Assembly (NCBI RefSeq): GCF_022376445.1
Contig: NW_025955048.1
Location: forward strand, 1-64,000
Length of the DNA stretch: 64,000 nucleotides
From: Fomitopsis serialis
Lineage: Eukaryota; Basidiomycota; Agaricomycetes; Polyporales; Fomitopsidaceae
Reading direction: 5' to 3'
The notes beneath the pieces are model-generated. The model was not told the DNA's origin, did not search any database, and saw only the letters and a list, made by a program, of their open reading frames with translations. Of this stretch, positions 45,901 through 58,926 are shown one piece after another (position 1 is the first letter of the stretch; every line of letters starts with the position of its first letter). The translations under genes were made by a program, and so were the position numbers.

Positions 45901-46667
45901 CGAACGAAGTGTTCAGCCTGAATCCTACGGAGCCCCTCAACAACCTTTGCGCACCTTATTGCATAAAAAACGCTTGTCGGCTTCTATGGTTTGCAACGGA
46001 GACTAACCTCATTGCAACCTTCGCATCAGCATGGGCAAATATCAAACCGGAAATTGCATCACTACAGGGCCGGATCGGACAATGCCAACCCGCAGAAGGG
46101 CATCATGCCGCAAGGGATAAGATCACCCTGAATGCATCGAGTAAACCCGGGTTGATTGGTACGTATAGATGCGGCGTAGACTCGTCAAATGAACTTTCTC
46201 GAGGGCGAACACAATGGTTCTGATCACGAACTGCGACCGTGCTACGCATGTTTCACTAAGGCTTGTCTGCGACGATTGGCAACCACCTGATCAGCATCCT
46301 TTGCAACGAGATATGTAACGAGCATCGCACCAATAACACAAAGATCCATACGCAAAGGACATCATAAGACCATCCATCCGGCGGACTCAACAGACGAGAC
46401 ACCGGAAGACTAGCCACGCCCACGCTGGTGTCCTGCGCGATTAAAGATACTTCGTGCCGAATCAGAAAAGACCCTGTAAGTCGACTCATGCCTAGATACA
46501 TGAGATCGTCTGAACCTTATGTCCAACGAAGGAGCTCATCTGGCGGAGTACAGCAGTTGCATAGGTCATAAGGGTGGTGGCATGCTGTATCCATACATTT
46601 TGCGGTGTGTGGGTGAGGCCGAAACATAACATAGCAGAGCGACAGAAGACCAATCCGCAAGCACAGC
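42967..46667. other. No gene firmly supported
   Basis: Contains a 279-codon minus-strand frame (43322-44161) with antisense partners and a smaller minus-strand frame at 43071-43376 (FELVVSGHLTDGDGRDALLP) that looks more protein-like. Neither matches a family I know. Confidence 0.3.
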
Positions 46668-47291
46668 TCAACGGCCGCCCTTGCCACCCTTCATCTGCTG
46701 CTTCGACACGCGGGGGGCTGTTGACACGGGTGCGCGGGTCGCAGGCTAATCCGGAGCAAGTCAGCACACACGCCAGCAATCCAACGAGAGCACGACGCAC
46801 CTTCTTCTCCTTCTTGCTCTCCTTGTCCTTCTTCTCTGCCTTGGCCTTCGTGATGGCGGCTGACCGCTGCGCCAGACGGACCTGGGCGGTTTGTGATTTC
46901 CGCGCGTTGATGGTGGCGAGGTCGGCGCCGACGATGCCACGCTGGTGCTTCACGGTGCGGCGCGAACGCTTCTTTGCGACCTCCTCCGTGATACCCTTCT
47001 TATGCATCCGGCGGTACACCACTGTCCAGGCGATCTTGCGGGGGTTCTTGCGCTGGAGGAAAAGCGACTCATTCTTGCCGCTGGCGAAACGGAAGATCTA
47101 CCAAGGGCAAGGATGAATACGCGAAGGAGAGGATGACTGAGAAGAGGCGAACCTTGTTGTCGCCGCGGACGAAGAGCTTACCCTTCGAGGGGTAGATACG
47201 GTAACCGGAGAATGTGTCGATCTCGACCTTCTACACTCCATAATTCAAGGTCAGGTATATTCGCCTGCGGGAACAACGAAATACGCACCAT
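46668..47291 (-). CDS. rpl24: 60S ribosomal protein eL24
   Basis: The protein is plainly eL24. After the initiator Met come KVEIDTFSGYRIYPSKGKLF and VRGDNK in exon 2 (47153-47230), then IFRFASGKNESLFLQRKNPR, a KIAWT...YRRMHKKG block, RRTVKHQRGIVG and a Lys-rich tail in exon 3 (about 46801-47097), and a last exon (46668-46717) ending SKQQMKGGKGGR. Exon 1 contributes only the ATG (47289-47291), directly followed by a GTGCGT donor. Introns are 58, 55 and about 80 nt. The junction between exons 3 and 4 is in frame only if the donor is GTCGTG at 46796 rather than GTGCGT at 46800. eL24 is part of the large ribosomal subunit. This is the only unambiguous housekeeping gene in the window. Confidence 0.92.
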
Positions 47292-50200
47292 CTAGACCAA
47301 GCGACGCGCAAGAAAGCAACATTAGTACATGCCTCTCCATCTCCACCGCGGTCGGAAAATGCGAAGCCAGCGTCACATCAGCCACATCCGTCTGCAATCC
47401 ACCCTCTTCCAACCACCCGTTCCCCATACTCTGTACTTCTTTCGAAAGCCCTCGTCCTCCACATCCCTCCAGACGCAAGCCGTACAGACTTTCAGCAGAG
47501 ATTCGTGCTTACCTTGAGGATTTGCCGAGGTTGTTGTGGACGGTGCCCTCAGAGCGCTTCACACCTTCGACCTCTCGAACAAATATTTGGTCCTGGTGGC
47601 GTACGGGTATGTGGGCGCTTGTCCGCCGACTGACGAACGACCGACGTCTACATGTATTCTATTGACGTCCCGCTATTGGGGACAAGTCGCAGCGCTGAAG
47701 TCGTCCATAATAACCCCCTGTTCGAGATATGGGCTGTTCACAGAACGGCACAGTGGCAGGTATCTCGGAGCAGACTGAATCTCCTCAAGTTACCACAACG
47801 TATGTCCTGGATGATCCCTCATTCAGTCTGCGAATGTTCGTCAACCCATGTTCGAAGGTAGTACAACCACGACAGTGATACTATTAGGCAGACATACCGA
47901 TGTGTAAGTGCCTCCACCGTGCTTCAGACGGCCTCGTACTTGTGACATCTTATGCCGTTTCACTCAGGCTGGCCGCAGCGCGGCCGTTTGGTGCACTATC
48001 CCGTGCAAAGCGTATCAAGTTGTACGCCTCACCGACTGCAGCAATAATAAGTTTCTGTGCCATAGGACACACAATGGTACGGACGGATTTGTGAGCCTTG
48101 TCCTCGGTCGCTCATCGCCTTTTCCCTTGTGGCATGCGAGTTCAATCGCGGTGTGTTCAATCTGCCCGCAGTTCCGCTAGTGCCTGTTCGGTGGGTTCTT
48201 GGGAACTCGGCTGGACCTCGGAATGGGCTGTTTGTTGCTTGGCGACGCGACTGGTGTGGCTTCGTAACCTGTCAAATTCGATTCCGATACCAAGTGTGTT
48301 CTCCCTCTTGCTGAGGCATTTGCGAAGTCTGCTCTGGTAAAGACTACCGTTGCGCATGGGACCACTCCTGACTACGACCGTGCTCCGCTTCAAGCGTCCG
48401 TGGGCAACATTACTACGGGTGCCTCTCAGCCACGGATGGAGGCCGAACCCGGACTTGGACCCCGGAGTGACCTGCGGGACGAGGATGGAGCGTTACGATG
48501 CAAGATATGAGATGCGTACAATTGCGACGTGAAGCTTGTCTCGCACAGCACGCGTAAGCACTTTATTCCGCTTGACTCACCTGCTCTTTGATCACGCTAG
48601 GGTGGTGTACGCCTGGGCCGTGACGAGCAGGCCTCCACCGAAGATCGCATGGATGAAGTGCTAGACCCATCGCTTGAAGGCGCAGAGTCATAATGAGGTT
48701 GCTTTTGTTCCTGAGCTCGATTCCAAGGTGAGCGGACGCTGATGTGGGGTGGCACGACGCAGACCTCCGGACGGGCCCTTCGGACGACAGTTAGCGGGAC
48801 TCCTGTGCTTCTGTTGAACACGCGCGATCTAGTGCATGGTGATCGTGGCCAGTGTTGATGCGCTGAACGTTTGGTTTTCGCGCTGAATCTCTGTATATGC
48901 TGTTCTGCCGCTCTGTCTATATCATTCATTCCTCCATTGTCTCCTACACCAAGCCAGCGCGGTTGAATGCAACCACTTGACTGTTTGCCTCCGTTGAAGC
49001 GCCCCACGAGGTCGCGTGGCGTGGCTGCATACAGACCCCACGAGCGAAAAGGGCCACCTTCAACACTACCTCTTCGGTTGGCTCTGCGATCTGGGTCGTG
49101 TCCCATTCCTTAAGTGGGGTGTAGCACATAGTTGCTGCTACTGATGGTCGGGGCAGAAATGCGTGAGTGCTCGTATTTGGCTTTCGAATGTTTCTAACGT
49201 CGTCAGGTTGATGTACTTTGTGTGTGAGCTCACGCAGGGGTTCCAGGCGGAAAGGCCGCTCCTCAAGAGGCTAGCACTCATCGCTCAGCGCTTAGCGCTC
49301 GCGCCCATCAACGTGTCCCCACTACGGCGAATTACCTTGGCGGTCAGGACCACAACTGCTATGCTCGGCCCCACTATCCCAACTTCACTTCACTCCTCCA
49401 CGCCCTTCCCCACAGCGTCCGCAGTCTCCGCGATGCTACGGGCCCTATGCCGACGTGTGAGGAAATGCGTCACGCTGTGGCTCCTTGTTCAGTGACAATT
49501 GGTCGTCTTGTCTTGCATGCGCAAACATACAAAGTTCTCTTGCAGGCGCAAAAATAGCTACGCCCAGCGGGCAGGCTCCGAGTCAGCCTCGCCATCGCGC
49601 GCATACAGCCACCGGGCAAGTATATCTGTCTACTCCGAGCCCAGCATCAGGTGGTACCATTATATCTTCACGTCTCCATACCGCCGCCCGTGCCAGTGTG
49701 CTCAAAACCCCGAGGTCACGCATCGCAGCCCAAGGCGACCAACACAGTGCCAGCGAGCAAACTTCCCCCAGCGTACACACCATCCACGCGGGCGAAGTCC
49801 TGGAAAGTGGAGAGCTCCAGGGAGTTCGCTATCACGCCTGCCTGCGCCTGTTTGGCGACGCGGAGTGCCAGCAGTTTGGCGATGCCCAAACAGCATACAG
49901 CATCCCTGCTCGCCATTACCACGCTGCGGCTGTCCTCGCAAGCATCTATCTTCACTCGACTGGACTTCGGGTAGGCCAGCCGACACCCGTTCCGCTATGG
50001 GCACTCTTCCTTCGTCCTTGACGGCACCCGCTTCACTCGACATTCGCGGCCTTTGGTGATGAGGGCAGTGTACACACGTCTACGTTATGCTATGCACCTA
50101 CGGGGACGAACTCTGGCTAATGCTATCGGCCAGACCCGGATGCTTCGTCGATCTGACATCCATTGGTCCCTGTCGGTCTGTGCACCATATGCCTTACCTC

Positions 50201-50875
50201 AAGGACTAGGTAATCAGCAACCCCATTCGAGGTGCGTTTCGACGATTCGTCGGTTCCTGACTAGCTTGATAGAAATCCCCGGGCTGATGTGCACATTCTA
50301 CGTACGCGTAACAGCAGGCAACGAACGAACGACCACCGACAGGTTCTCCTCATGCATGTGCCACTGTGCAGATTGGACATCGTCCTGGCCTGATCCCTCT
50401 AGTGATCTCCCGCCCTGTCGGACTTACTTCCATGCCGACTACGTCCCTCAGTCACGTTTCTACGAGTCACTCGACACTGGCCACTCCTGTGCTCGCAAAT
50501 CATGGTGCCGATCGAAGTAGCCTTGACAGCGGACTGCTGTTAGGGCCTGCAATTCCACTGGCATTGCAGCTGCACCGCTTGGATGGGTGATCACATCGGC
50601 ACCGCGATATTTACAACATCGATAAGTTATTATCTTTCCTCGTTCGTCCACCCAGTGGTCATCGATTAGCAGGCAATTCAATGCGAATTTGAAAGGGGGA
50701 AACATAGCTAGATGCACGTTGATCACATTCGCCAGTCAGGCTAGACGACTAGAGCACAGACTAACACACAATGTTTCACTTCAGCCTCCATCCGACATCG
50801 CTACGATTCACGTCACAAACCCTCCTGTTTGGATGATACCACGTCACCCCGATCCCTGAACTTGAACCTGGTGAG
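47292..50875. other. No gene supported
   Basis: 47292-47520 should hold the eL24 promoter. Beyond that only overlapping frames occur on both strands, including a 178-codon plus frame at 49485-50021 and its antisense partners. None is recognisable. Confidence 0.3.
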
Positions 50876-51701
50876 TCAGACTATCAGTTTGTGCCTAGCG
50901 ACCACAGAATGTCCACGTACCGCCGTCATCACAGTCTCAAGGGGGTTGGACGAGTCGTCGAGGTTCAGCGCCGACATCAGTACAGCATGGTCGTTCGGCA
51001 TCTCGTCGTGCTCGTCCTCCGAAAGAGGGGCCCGCGAGGTGCGCTCGGCGTGGATGAACGCCCCGATGGCCTGCGCGACGAGGTACTGGCTCTTCGTCTC
51101 CTCGGCTCCCTCCTTCCACGAGACGTCCGACAGCTGGATCTCGCCAGACTCGAGGGACATCGCGAGCGAGGCGACGCACGCGTAGTCGTTCGCGTCCCAG
51201 TCGGGGATGGCGGTCTGCTCGTGGTACACGGTCAAGAGCGCGTTGGCGACGAACTGGACGCTCTTGCTCGCGTGCGTGGACGTCCTCGGGATAGCCTCGA
51301 CGCCTGACTGCACCGTGTTCAGTTTGTCGTACCGAACCGTGAGATGGTTCAGGCTCGCGAGGTGCGTCTTGTAGGTGGTCATCGGCATGACGGAGACCGG
51401 GGCGATCACGTAGTGAGCTCCGCCGTCTCTGACCGCTGAGAGACCAGTGGGGAGCGACGTAGTCGAACGCAGAACCCAAGTACTCGTGGGCTTGAAGCCA
51501 CTCTGCATCTTGTTGAAGCACGACATTCCCTTCTTCCCTGAAAAACGTTGAGTACGATGCCGCTGCTGTCTCGCCGGAGCTGAACAAACCAGGGTGGACG
51601 TTACCGCCACTGTCCTCGGAGATGTCCTGGGGTCGCACTTTGTCCCAACCACCCCCGTTGGTGGTGTTTCCGGAACGATAGAGATCAGGATGCGCAGACA
51701 T
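50876..51701 (-). CDS. Uncharacterised protein with one frame break
   Basis: The first frame starts at the ATG 51701 (MSAHPDLYRSGN) and reads to about 51440, ending FDYVAPHWSLS. A second frame continues the same kind of sequence from there (VRDGGAHYVIAPVSVMPM) to a GTACGT donor at 50920, after ETVMTA. One extra base at about 51432-51440 explains the shift; no intron of plausible length does. The body is globular: helices with TYKTHLASLNHLTVRYDKLN, ASKSVQFVANALLTVYHEQ, a WDANDYACVASLAMSL segment and an acidic loop. No domain is recognised. The C-terminal exon is not certain. Either a recent pseudogene or one base wrong in the sequence. Confidence 0.5.
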
Positions 51702-54071
51702 GTTGCGGTTGGGGTGTGTGTGCGTGAGGCCAACGCAACTATTTGAACTCTGCACCGACTCCCAACTGGTAGGCGGAAAGGTCGGGGCGATCTTTCGTCA
51801 GTGATTGCGGCACAAGAAGGTACGTGCTCCACATGAGCACTTACGCCTAGCTCTATACCAACGTTCGTGCCCCGTTTCTTTGTGTCGAGACACTCCGATT
51901 CATCATTCCCCGCTCATGACTGTCCACGTAGAAGCAAAGACGAAGTAAAGGGAGCGAACCACACCGAACGATGCAGTTATCCTCGGGGCCGAAGAACGGT
52001 GATCCTCGTGTCTAGCTTCCCTGCGCAGACGTCCCATGTTGGACGTCCCACCGGTAGTCTGGCCCTATTGAAGGGCAACCTTGGTCACCACCTGCTACAT
52101 CGAAGAAGAATTGGAGGTCGGAGAAGAGTCCTACTTTCAGTAAGCAGTCCACGAGCATGATGGTCAACTGATGTGTAACGACTTCTCTGCAAAAGTGAGC
52201 TGTCACTTATACAGTCATGCTATTGAGCGAATCTGATACTCCTAGTTAGCATTTGCGCCCCCGTGTTGCAGCGAATGCTTGGACGTACCCAGCCGTGGCG
52301 TCCAGCGTTCAGGACAGCGCCGAATGACAACTTGAAGCACGCCCACCACAAGTCACATCACGCAGTCATCGCGCCGAAGCTCTTTGCGATGATGATTGAG
52401 TCGCTGACCTCTCATCGCAGCTCTGGTTGTTACGTACCGGTAGTAAGTACTGCTCGCTTGTGTTAGACTTCATTTTGCGTGCTTCCCTGACTCAATGATT
52501 GCTGTGGAGGTGTCTGGAGTTTTGAGAAGAAGTGGTGGCTGTAATGAATGTTCGGCGACGACAGCCAGAATGACCTGGCAAGGTGGCTGGGACGACGAAG
52601 GGTCTATTGAGCCGCCCACCGGGGCTCGGACGTGCAGACGCCCGTCGGCTAGGCTTGTATGGCAGGCTTCCATTTTGACCTCGACCCCTCCTCCTCAATA
52701 CCATAACTCTACATACTACCATACCATCTCGAACAGGGCGCAGGCCTGGGCGGCGCGTTTAAACGCCCGCACATGTACAGGCCGGCGTCCGCCGCGTCTT
52801 AGCACATTGTTTGCTTGTTGCGGTTAATAAATGCTGAGTTCATCATCATCATCATCAATACCATAACTCATTCCCAAAGCTCTAAAGCTCCGCAGAAAGC
52901 TCGTGGGTCGGGGAAGCACGCCAAATTCAACGACGAAGTCCAGGACAAGCGAGTAGAGCACAAGAACCAGAGCTACGTCTGAATGGGCAGGCTGGGAAGC
53001 CTTGTCTACTACTACTAAGTCGTACGTCTGGTACACCAACGTGCGTGCAAGACTGTAGCCTGAATCGATCATGAGGTAATCATATTGGTGAGTACTTTGG
53101 TACGAAGCAAACTTGAATATTGTCTTTTGGGTCTGCGCATTGATTCACAGGTGTTAGAGGCGGGTACATCGGCACAAGCTTGACTTGGAGCGTCTGAGTA
53201 CAATGAAAACCAGGAATTTCTGCCTACTATTCGCATGTTTAAGTAGGACATCTACCCGCAATCCTGGTATATGCGTGCGTTTTCTCATATATCATCTAGA
53301 TGCCGAGGTGCGCCGAATGTATATCCCATACCACTTGCTGACATTTCCTGTGTTGCACTAGGGCCGCTGAATACCTCTTGAGAATTGACACACCGCATCG
53401 CGGCTGTTGGTGCTACACCGCCTCATGGAGTCGGAGATGTGACGATCCGACGTCGCGCAGCTCACGAATTGGAATGCACGGTAGGTCAACCGACCAGTTG
53501 GCTTCACACTACATGACTCGTCGGTGGGCTGACACTCATCAATCGATGGTATAGCAGGTCGGCGAACAGTTCCTAAATCGAAACCAGGGCCTTAACACCC
53601 CTTTCAATTTCCGTCATGCGGTCGAACTCCTCGGCACTACTATGCATGCCCGACCCACAAGGCTAGCCACAAGCGGTGGCAGCGACAAGCACTCGTTCGG
53701 AGATCCTTCAACTTTGACGACTCACAATTGAGAACTTTGGAAATGGGCGGCCGGCAGCAGCTACGGCGGTGTCTCTATGACGTCCAGCATCCGTTGATGG
53801 TGATGTTCCGCCGATGGTGGGTGCTTCCCCGAATCTTGACAGCGCCCGAGCTCCCTCGAGGTCCGAGGATTACCAACGAGTGCGGCCATGGAGCGAGTTC
53901 CGGGAGTCCTAGCCTTACCGCGTAGTTGATGGTGAGTGCGTGCTTCAGTCACGGAATCTGAGACCCAAATCATCCGAGGTCCGCGCAGCCGAGTACAAAT
54001 ACGCACTGCGACGACGGGTATGAAGCAGCGACCGCCACCTCTACCGCTTCCAGCACATCGTTATACGCACC
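51702..54071. other. No gene supported
   Basis: Short frames only; a (CAT)n microsatellite lies at about 52841-52857. Confidence 0.3.
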
Positions 54072-55321
54072 ATGCCTCGTCCGAAGACCACCTGGGAGGA
54101 CCTCTCCACCCTCGGCTGGTTCAAGCAGCAAGTCTACGAGACGCTCAACGCGCAGCGCGGCCACACCATGCGCGGCGCCGACGACCTCGCGCTCAACGGC
54201 GGGTTCGCCGAGAAGTGGGGGTGAGTGCGCCGTGGCGCCCGGACGCGCTGGGGGATCCGTGCTGAATCGCGTGTGCAGGTGGTACTGCTACAACGACGTG
54301 AAGGGCGGCGTGCGGTACGGGGAGCCCGTCTACAGCGACTCGTCGAAGGAGAGCGTCGCGTGGTCGTACACGAACCTGACCGAGGCGCCGTTCGTCGATA
54401 CGTGGACGGAGACGTGGACGGAGGAGCAGACGACGTCCGTGTCTATCACGAAGCACGGTGCGCGCGATGTCGTCTCGTGTCGGACGCTGCGAGCTGACGG
54501 ATCCTCTTGCATGTAAGCCTCCATCACGCTGAACGCGGGCCTCAACATCAAGGACGTCTTCAACCTCGGCATCGACTTCAGCGTCTCTACGGAGTCCACT
54601 GAAGCGAAGACCGACAACAAGAGCTACCAGCTCAGCCACACTTGGGAGATTTCGTGAGCGCGTGGTCCTCGCTCGATCGTCAAGTGACGCTGACAGCCTA
54701 CATCCTGTACGCGGACAGAGTGGGCCCTGGCGAGACCGTCGAGCTCCTGCGCGACCAGGTCACCACGGTTGGAACGCAGTACTTCTCAGCGGCAAGTCCA
54801 CCGCAGCAGTGCCATCAGTGACGACGACGATAATCCTTTCTGTCATGACAGGACTACGGCCTCGCGGACTACCCGGGCGACATGATCGGCAGTACGTCCA
54901 TCCGCTCCATGACATTAATCCTTCGCTAAGCCCGTGCACCGCGCGCAGCCGACGGCAAACAGTGAGTCCCACCAAACCTCCCCGTGCTTCGCCAGGCTGA
55001 CCCGCGCCAGATACGACGGCCACTACTACTGGGTTCGTGTCCACTCCTCTTTGCTCAGCGTATGCGACGCCCACGTCTGACGTGCCCTCCCAGGGCTACT
55101 CCGCGAACCACTACCTGAACAACCCGCACGGCACGATGACGCTCTCGGGGAGCCTGAAGAAGGTCCAGTACAACTTCAAGCTCCAGCGCGTCGCCCCCGG
55201 AGGCAAGTCTACGATCGAGCCCGTCGGCGGGCCTACCCACGCGACGCTGCGCAGCGGTGCCGGCGAGGACGCCGTGAAGGTCGTGTTCGCTGTCCCGGCT
55301 GGGGATAAGGCCGGCGAGTAG
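54072..55321 (+). CDS. Aerolysin-type beta-pore-forming-protein-like gene
   Basis: The start is the ATG at 54072. Exons are 54072-54220, 54279-54457, 54518-54653, about 54697-54800, a short one near 54852-54890, and a last part from about 55095 to the TAG at 55319-55321. The N-terminal ~60 residues are a helical region. Then come alternating polar/hydrophobic beta strands rich in Thr, Ser and Trp, including a TWTETWTEEQTTSVSI-like segment and a Ser/Thr-rich hairpin candidate, as in the pore-forming module of aerolysin/ETX-MTX2-type proteins. No signal peptide is seen, as in several fungal members. The fourth and fifth splice junctions could not be made to agree in phase, so the gene may be damaged or the model incomplete. 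Toxicity is not implied; fungal relatives act in defence or development. Confidence 0.5.
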
Positions 55322-58090
55322 GCGGGACTGGGGGCAGCCGGGGGAGACGAATGTGCGGAATCCAGGTGTGTGGAGGTCAACGCTGGGGCCGACTGTCAGC
55401 GGAAGCAATTTGGAATGCATGTAACATCAGTGTACCGGATCGAGCTCTTGTTAAATGTACTGTCGTGTCAGATCGTTACGGATGCTTATTTCTCCGACAT
55501 GACATGGACTGCACATTCACCACACCGGCCGACGGCTCACGTACGCCGTGTGGAGGTGCTGGAGGTCGGGGCTGTGAATACGATGAGCCGCCGGCCGTTG
55601 AAAGACCAGCTACCACTCACCGGCTACGGAGACGTGAATAGATTGGCCCCTCCACAACCTCTGAGATCTGCGCGTGCAGCCCGACGCGGACAGAACAGCA
55701 TCGTGATTCGTGAACCGTGCCAGGCTGAGCGAAGCATCCCGTTGTCCGACAAGTGTCGATGTCATCGACGGATCGTGGTCCTCGGCCCACTGGCTGAATC
55801 GTCGGGATCGACGGACGCTCGCAGGTACGTCGGGCCGAGCGAGATTACATTGAGTGCATAGTCCACGTCACCTATATGCTGTTGTTTGCGTCGCGCCACC
55901 ATCCCGTCGCCGACTGGGCCCGCAGAACGAGCGGCCGACGGCCATTCGTACTTGCGAGTCATGAAGAACAAGATGATGCATAAGGCCCTCTGGTCTTGTC
56001 GCATCAGGTTGGCTAGCTGCGCGCCCCTCGTACGGCAGCCTACGAGACAGCCAAGACGACTACTACGGACGTACAGTGGACGATTCGAGATGCCGCATGA
56101 AGAGGTGCTGGCGCTAGCGCAGCCGGCGCCTCGGAGTCCTCGCTCGTCTGTTTCGAGCTGGATGCAATCCACGCTGTGCGTGGTCCTGCGTGGTATGTCA
56201 GCCCGAGGATGCTCGACGTGACCATGGCGCGTTCGACTCACCGTGCGCACGTCCGCCTGCTGGCGAGGTGAGAACGACGCGTGACGTGGACAGGCGGTCC
56301 GTTGCGCAGAGGACTCGGTGCTCACCGGCACCCACGTGCCACCCCCTCGCCGTTCAGAGAGCAGAGGACCTGACGGCGGCCCGGCCATACGCAGAGATGA
56401 TCCCTTCCTACCCGTCGAGGCTGCGAATGTGCCTGTGAGCATACAGACGGCACCAAGTTCAGACATGTGGGATGAAAGCACGGGCCGCAGGGCTCTGTAG
56501 CAGGCAGCGAACGCCGCATACATCCATGTATGCGGGCGGAACACGCGTTCTGGGAGGATGCGACGTTGCAGCGCCTTCTGTCCAGTGGCACGGGGCGGAG
56601 AGACAGCGGAAGGCTCTTCTCGTACCCGTACAACGGCCTCGAACACTGCAGGCGACGAGAGATATCGATGCGGCGGATTGCATGAATGACTACTTCATGC
56701 AGTCCGCAGTGTCACTGCTTCTTGAGCCCACGTGAGAGCACTGGTGCGAGGACGCCAACGAGGGAGTGCTGCCTGTGATCTTGGTTCGACGGGTCGGACA
56801 ACACGCCTGGTCAGAAGTCCGAGTCGCGCTCTCGCACGGGATGCAGCGCTCACGTCTTTGAAGGCCTGATGCTATCGAAGACTTATCCCTTTTTGGCGGC
56901 GCAGAGATGGTCAGGAACACGACGAGGACATAGCGGCTGCGAAGACCCACCTCGCCGTCAAGGGTGCTTTGGTCCCGTCCCTCGGAAGGGCATTGCAGAC
57001 TCGTCGCGCCGAAGAGGGCAGAGATGCAGGGCTCGTTTGGGGAATGAAGCGTAGGACTCGGACGTTGCACTGTACAGCAGATGTTGAATTCGAAGGATGG
57101 GAGGGAGGGAGGCGCGACGCCGGGGGGGCGAGGGTGACACACGACGGGGAAGAGCAGCGGGCGACGATCATATATCACCTGCCAGCGGCGCGACATGCAA
57201 GTCCAGAATAGATGATACGTGGCCGCACGAGAACTGACAAGCCTTGCCATGTTCGGTCCACGCGTCCCGCGGATCCTGCTTACCTCGCCGTCGTCCAAGA
57301 CGTCAAAAAGTAACCCGTTGCCCAGGCCTGCCCCCCGGTATTAGCATGCTCCCCACCGAGCGTCAATGCGGTTGCGCAGAGGTCAGTGCTTCCTCACATG
57401 GCTACGTGGTATCGGCACAGGGACAGTCTTCGGTGCACGGCTAGCGGGCGTGCTTGTATCAGCTATTGCCCGTCAGCCGACCACGCCCCACCCCGTCTTG
57501 CCTTTCCTCCGCGCGGCGGGACGTCACGTGTCGCTGCCTTGGGCGGCCAGAGTCGAAATGCACGACGGACAGAGCGAGTGGAGGGCCCCTGCGTCGCTGG
57601 AAGCGGTTGGCCGACTGCAGACGTGCGAACTTGGGAATGAGTGGAGGTTCCTGCGTACTTGAGCGCGCGTGGGGCCTGACAGTGATTGATTCCCTCCGCG
57701 GCTATCGTTGCTCCACAGGCGCCATACAACACCAGTCGAACCAGTCGATCTCTCGGAATTGCTCCCGCCGTGTTGCGTCCGTCACCGTCGCTGGGCGCGC
57801 GCGCCTGTGTGACCTCGTTCGGGTCTCGTGGTTTGACTCGGAGCATTCGAGACGCACGGTCGCCAGCAAGAAGGACGTGCACATCGACAACGAGTGAGCG
57901 GACACGAGCGGGCAGAGCAGAGTAGGAAGACTCAATCTGCGACGGCGACTGTGGACCATACATTGAATGGATCAGGTAGACTGTACATGTCAAAGGCGAA
58001 GATAGTGATGTAACAGCTCATGAGGCGTCGAGTCGACGCGTGGAGCCCTTGTGGGAGCTCTGAATCGCCGGCAACAATCTTCCGCCTATA
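55322..58090. other. No gene supported
   Basis: GC-rich DNA with long overlapping frames on both strands (for example minus 55762-56646 and minus 56690-57298). None shows splice-consistent or family-like sequence. Confidence 0.3.
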
Positions 58091-58093
58091 TTA

Positions 58094-58373
58094 GAGAGTT
58101 TTGGAAACAACTGTTGAAGTTGAATTGAACGGTGGAGGTGGAGCTGAGGTCTGGTGGTGGTGGGGCTCCGTGGGGCTGGTCGAGAGTGTGACGCCGAGTG
58201 ACGGGCCGTGACACTCCTACTATTCATGGCAATTCGCTCACGGACGACGCTCGGGAGGGCGGGCTGGCCGGTAACGCCCGTGTCACGCCCACCGCAGATC
58301 TGACAGAGATCGGTGGTGTCGGAGCTGTGGTCTGGTGGTGGCGTGAACTTTCACAGTTGCTGCCAAAACTCTC
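58094..58373. mobile_element. MITE of about 280 bp with TA flanks
   Basis: Left end GAGAGTTTTGGAAACAACTG and right end, reversed, GAGAGTTTTGGCAGCAACTG form terminal inverted repeats of about 28 bp with a few mismatches. Each end is bordered by TA (58092-58093 and 58374-58375), the duplication expected for Tc1/mariner-like elements. Inside, GGGCCGTGACAC (about 58203) and GTGTCACGCCC (about 58290) form a second inverted pair, and GGTCTGGTGGTGG occurs twice in direct orientation. There is no coding capacity, so the element is non-autonomous. Confidence 0.8.
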
Positions 58374-58468
58374 TATTGTAAGCGTTCAGCGCACTCGATC
58401 GGGGACACGCAAGTCAACCACGCACCATATCCCGCGGGAGCGACGCGCATCCAGCCCCCTATCCAAGA

Positions 58469-58895
58469 TCAGGACCACACCCGTCGCAGCCGACGTACAC
58501 CGCAGCTCAGCCACATCGCCGCATCGCGTCCTATAAGCCCAGGCAATCAACAACTTCAACCGACACGCACACCGCGCTCTCAAGACGCGCCTCCTCCTCC
58601 TCACCCCTCCCCTCAGTGCCCGGCCCTCTCGCGCGCTGCCAACCACGCTTCAGCCGACACCCCGCGCACGACTCACCGATGCCCCGTGCGCAGACCGACG
58701 CCGCCCTGCGCCTGCACTCGCGCTGCGCGTCCGCGAGCTCCGCCTCGAGCCGTTCGATCTGCTCAGTCAGAATCGCGAGGAGCCCCGTGGCGCGTTGATA
58801 ATAGGGACATTCGAGGTCCGCCGTGCGCGACGCGGAGTCGGAGCCGCCGTCCTCCGAGTGGACTCCGAGTCGGTGGGGGAAGTCTCCAGTCTGAG

Positions 58896-58926
<31 letters not shown>

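Noticed and set aside
49485..50021. 178-codon plus-strand frame with antisense partners
   Set aside because: Open on both strands with no recognisable family; not enough to call a gene.
55762..56646. 294-codon minus-strand frame
   Set aside because: Arg/Ser/Cys-rich composition and antisense open frames; no conserved features.
56690..57298. 202-codon minus-strand frame
   Set aside because: Same reasons; GC-rich chance frame.
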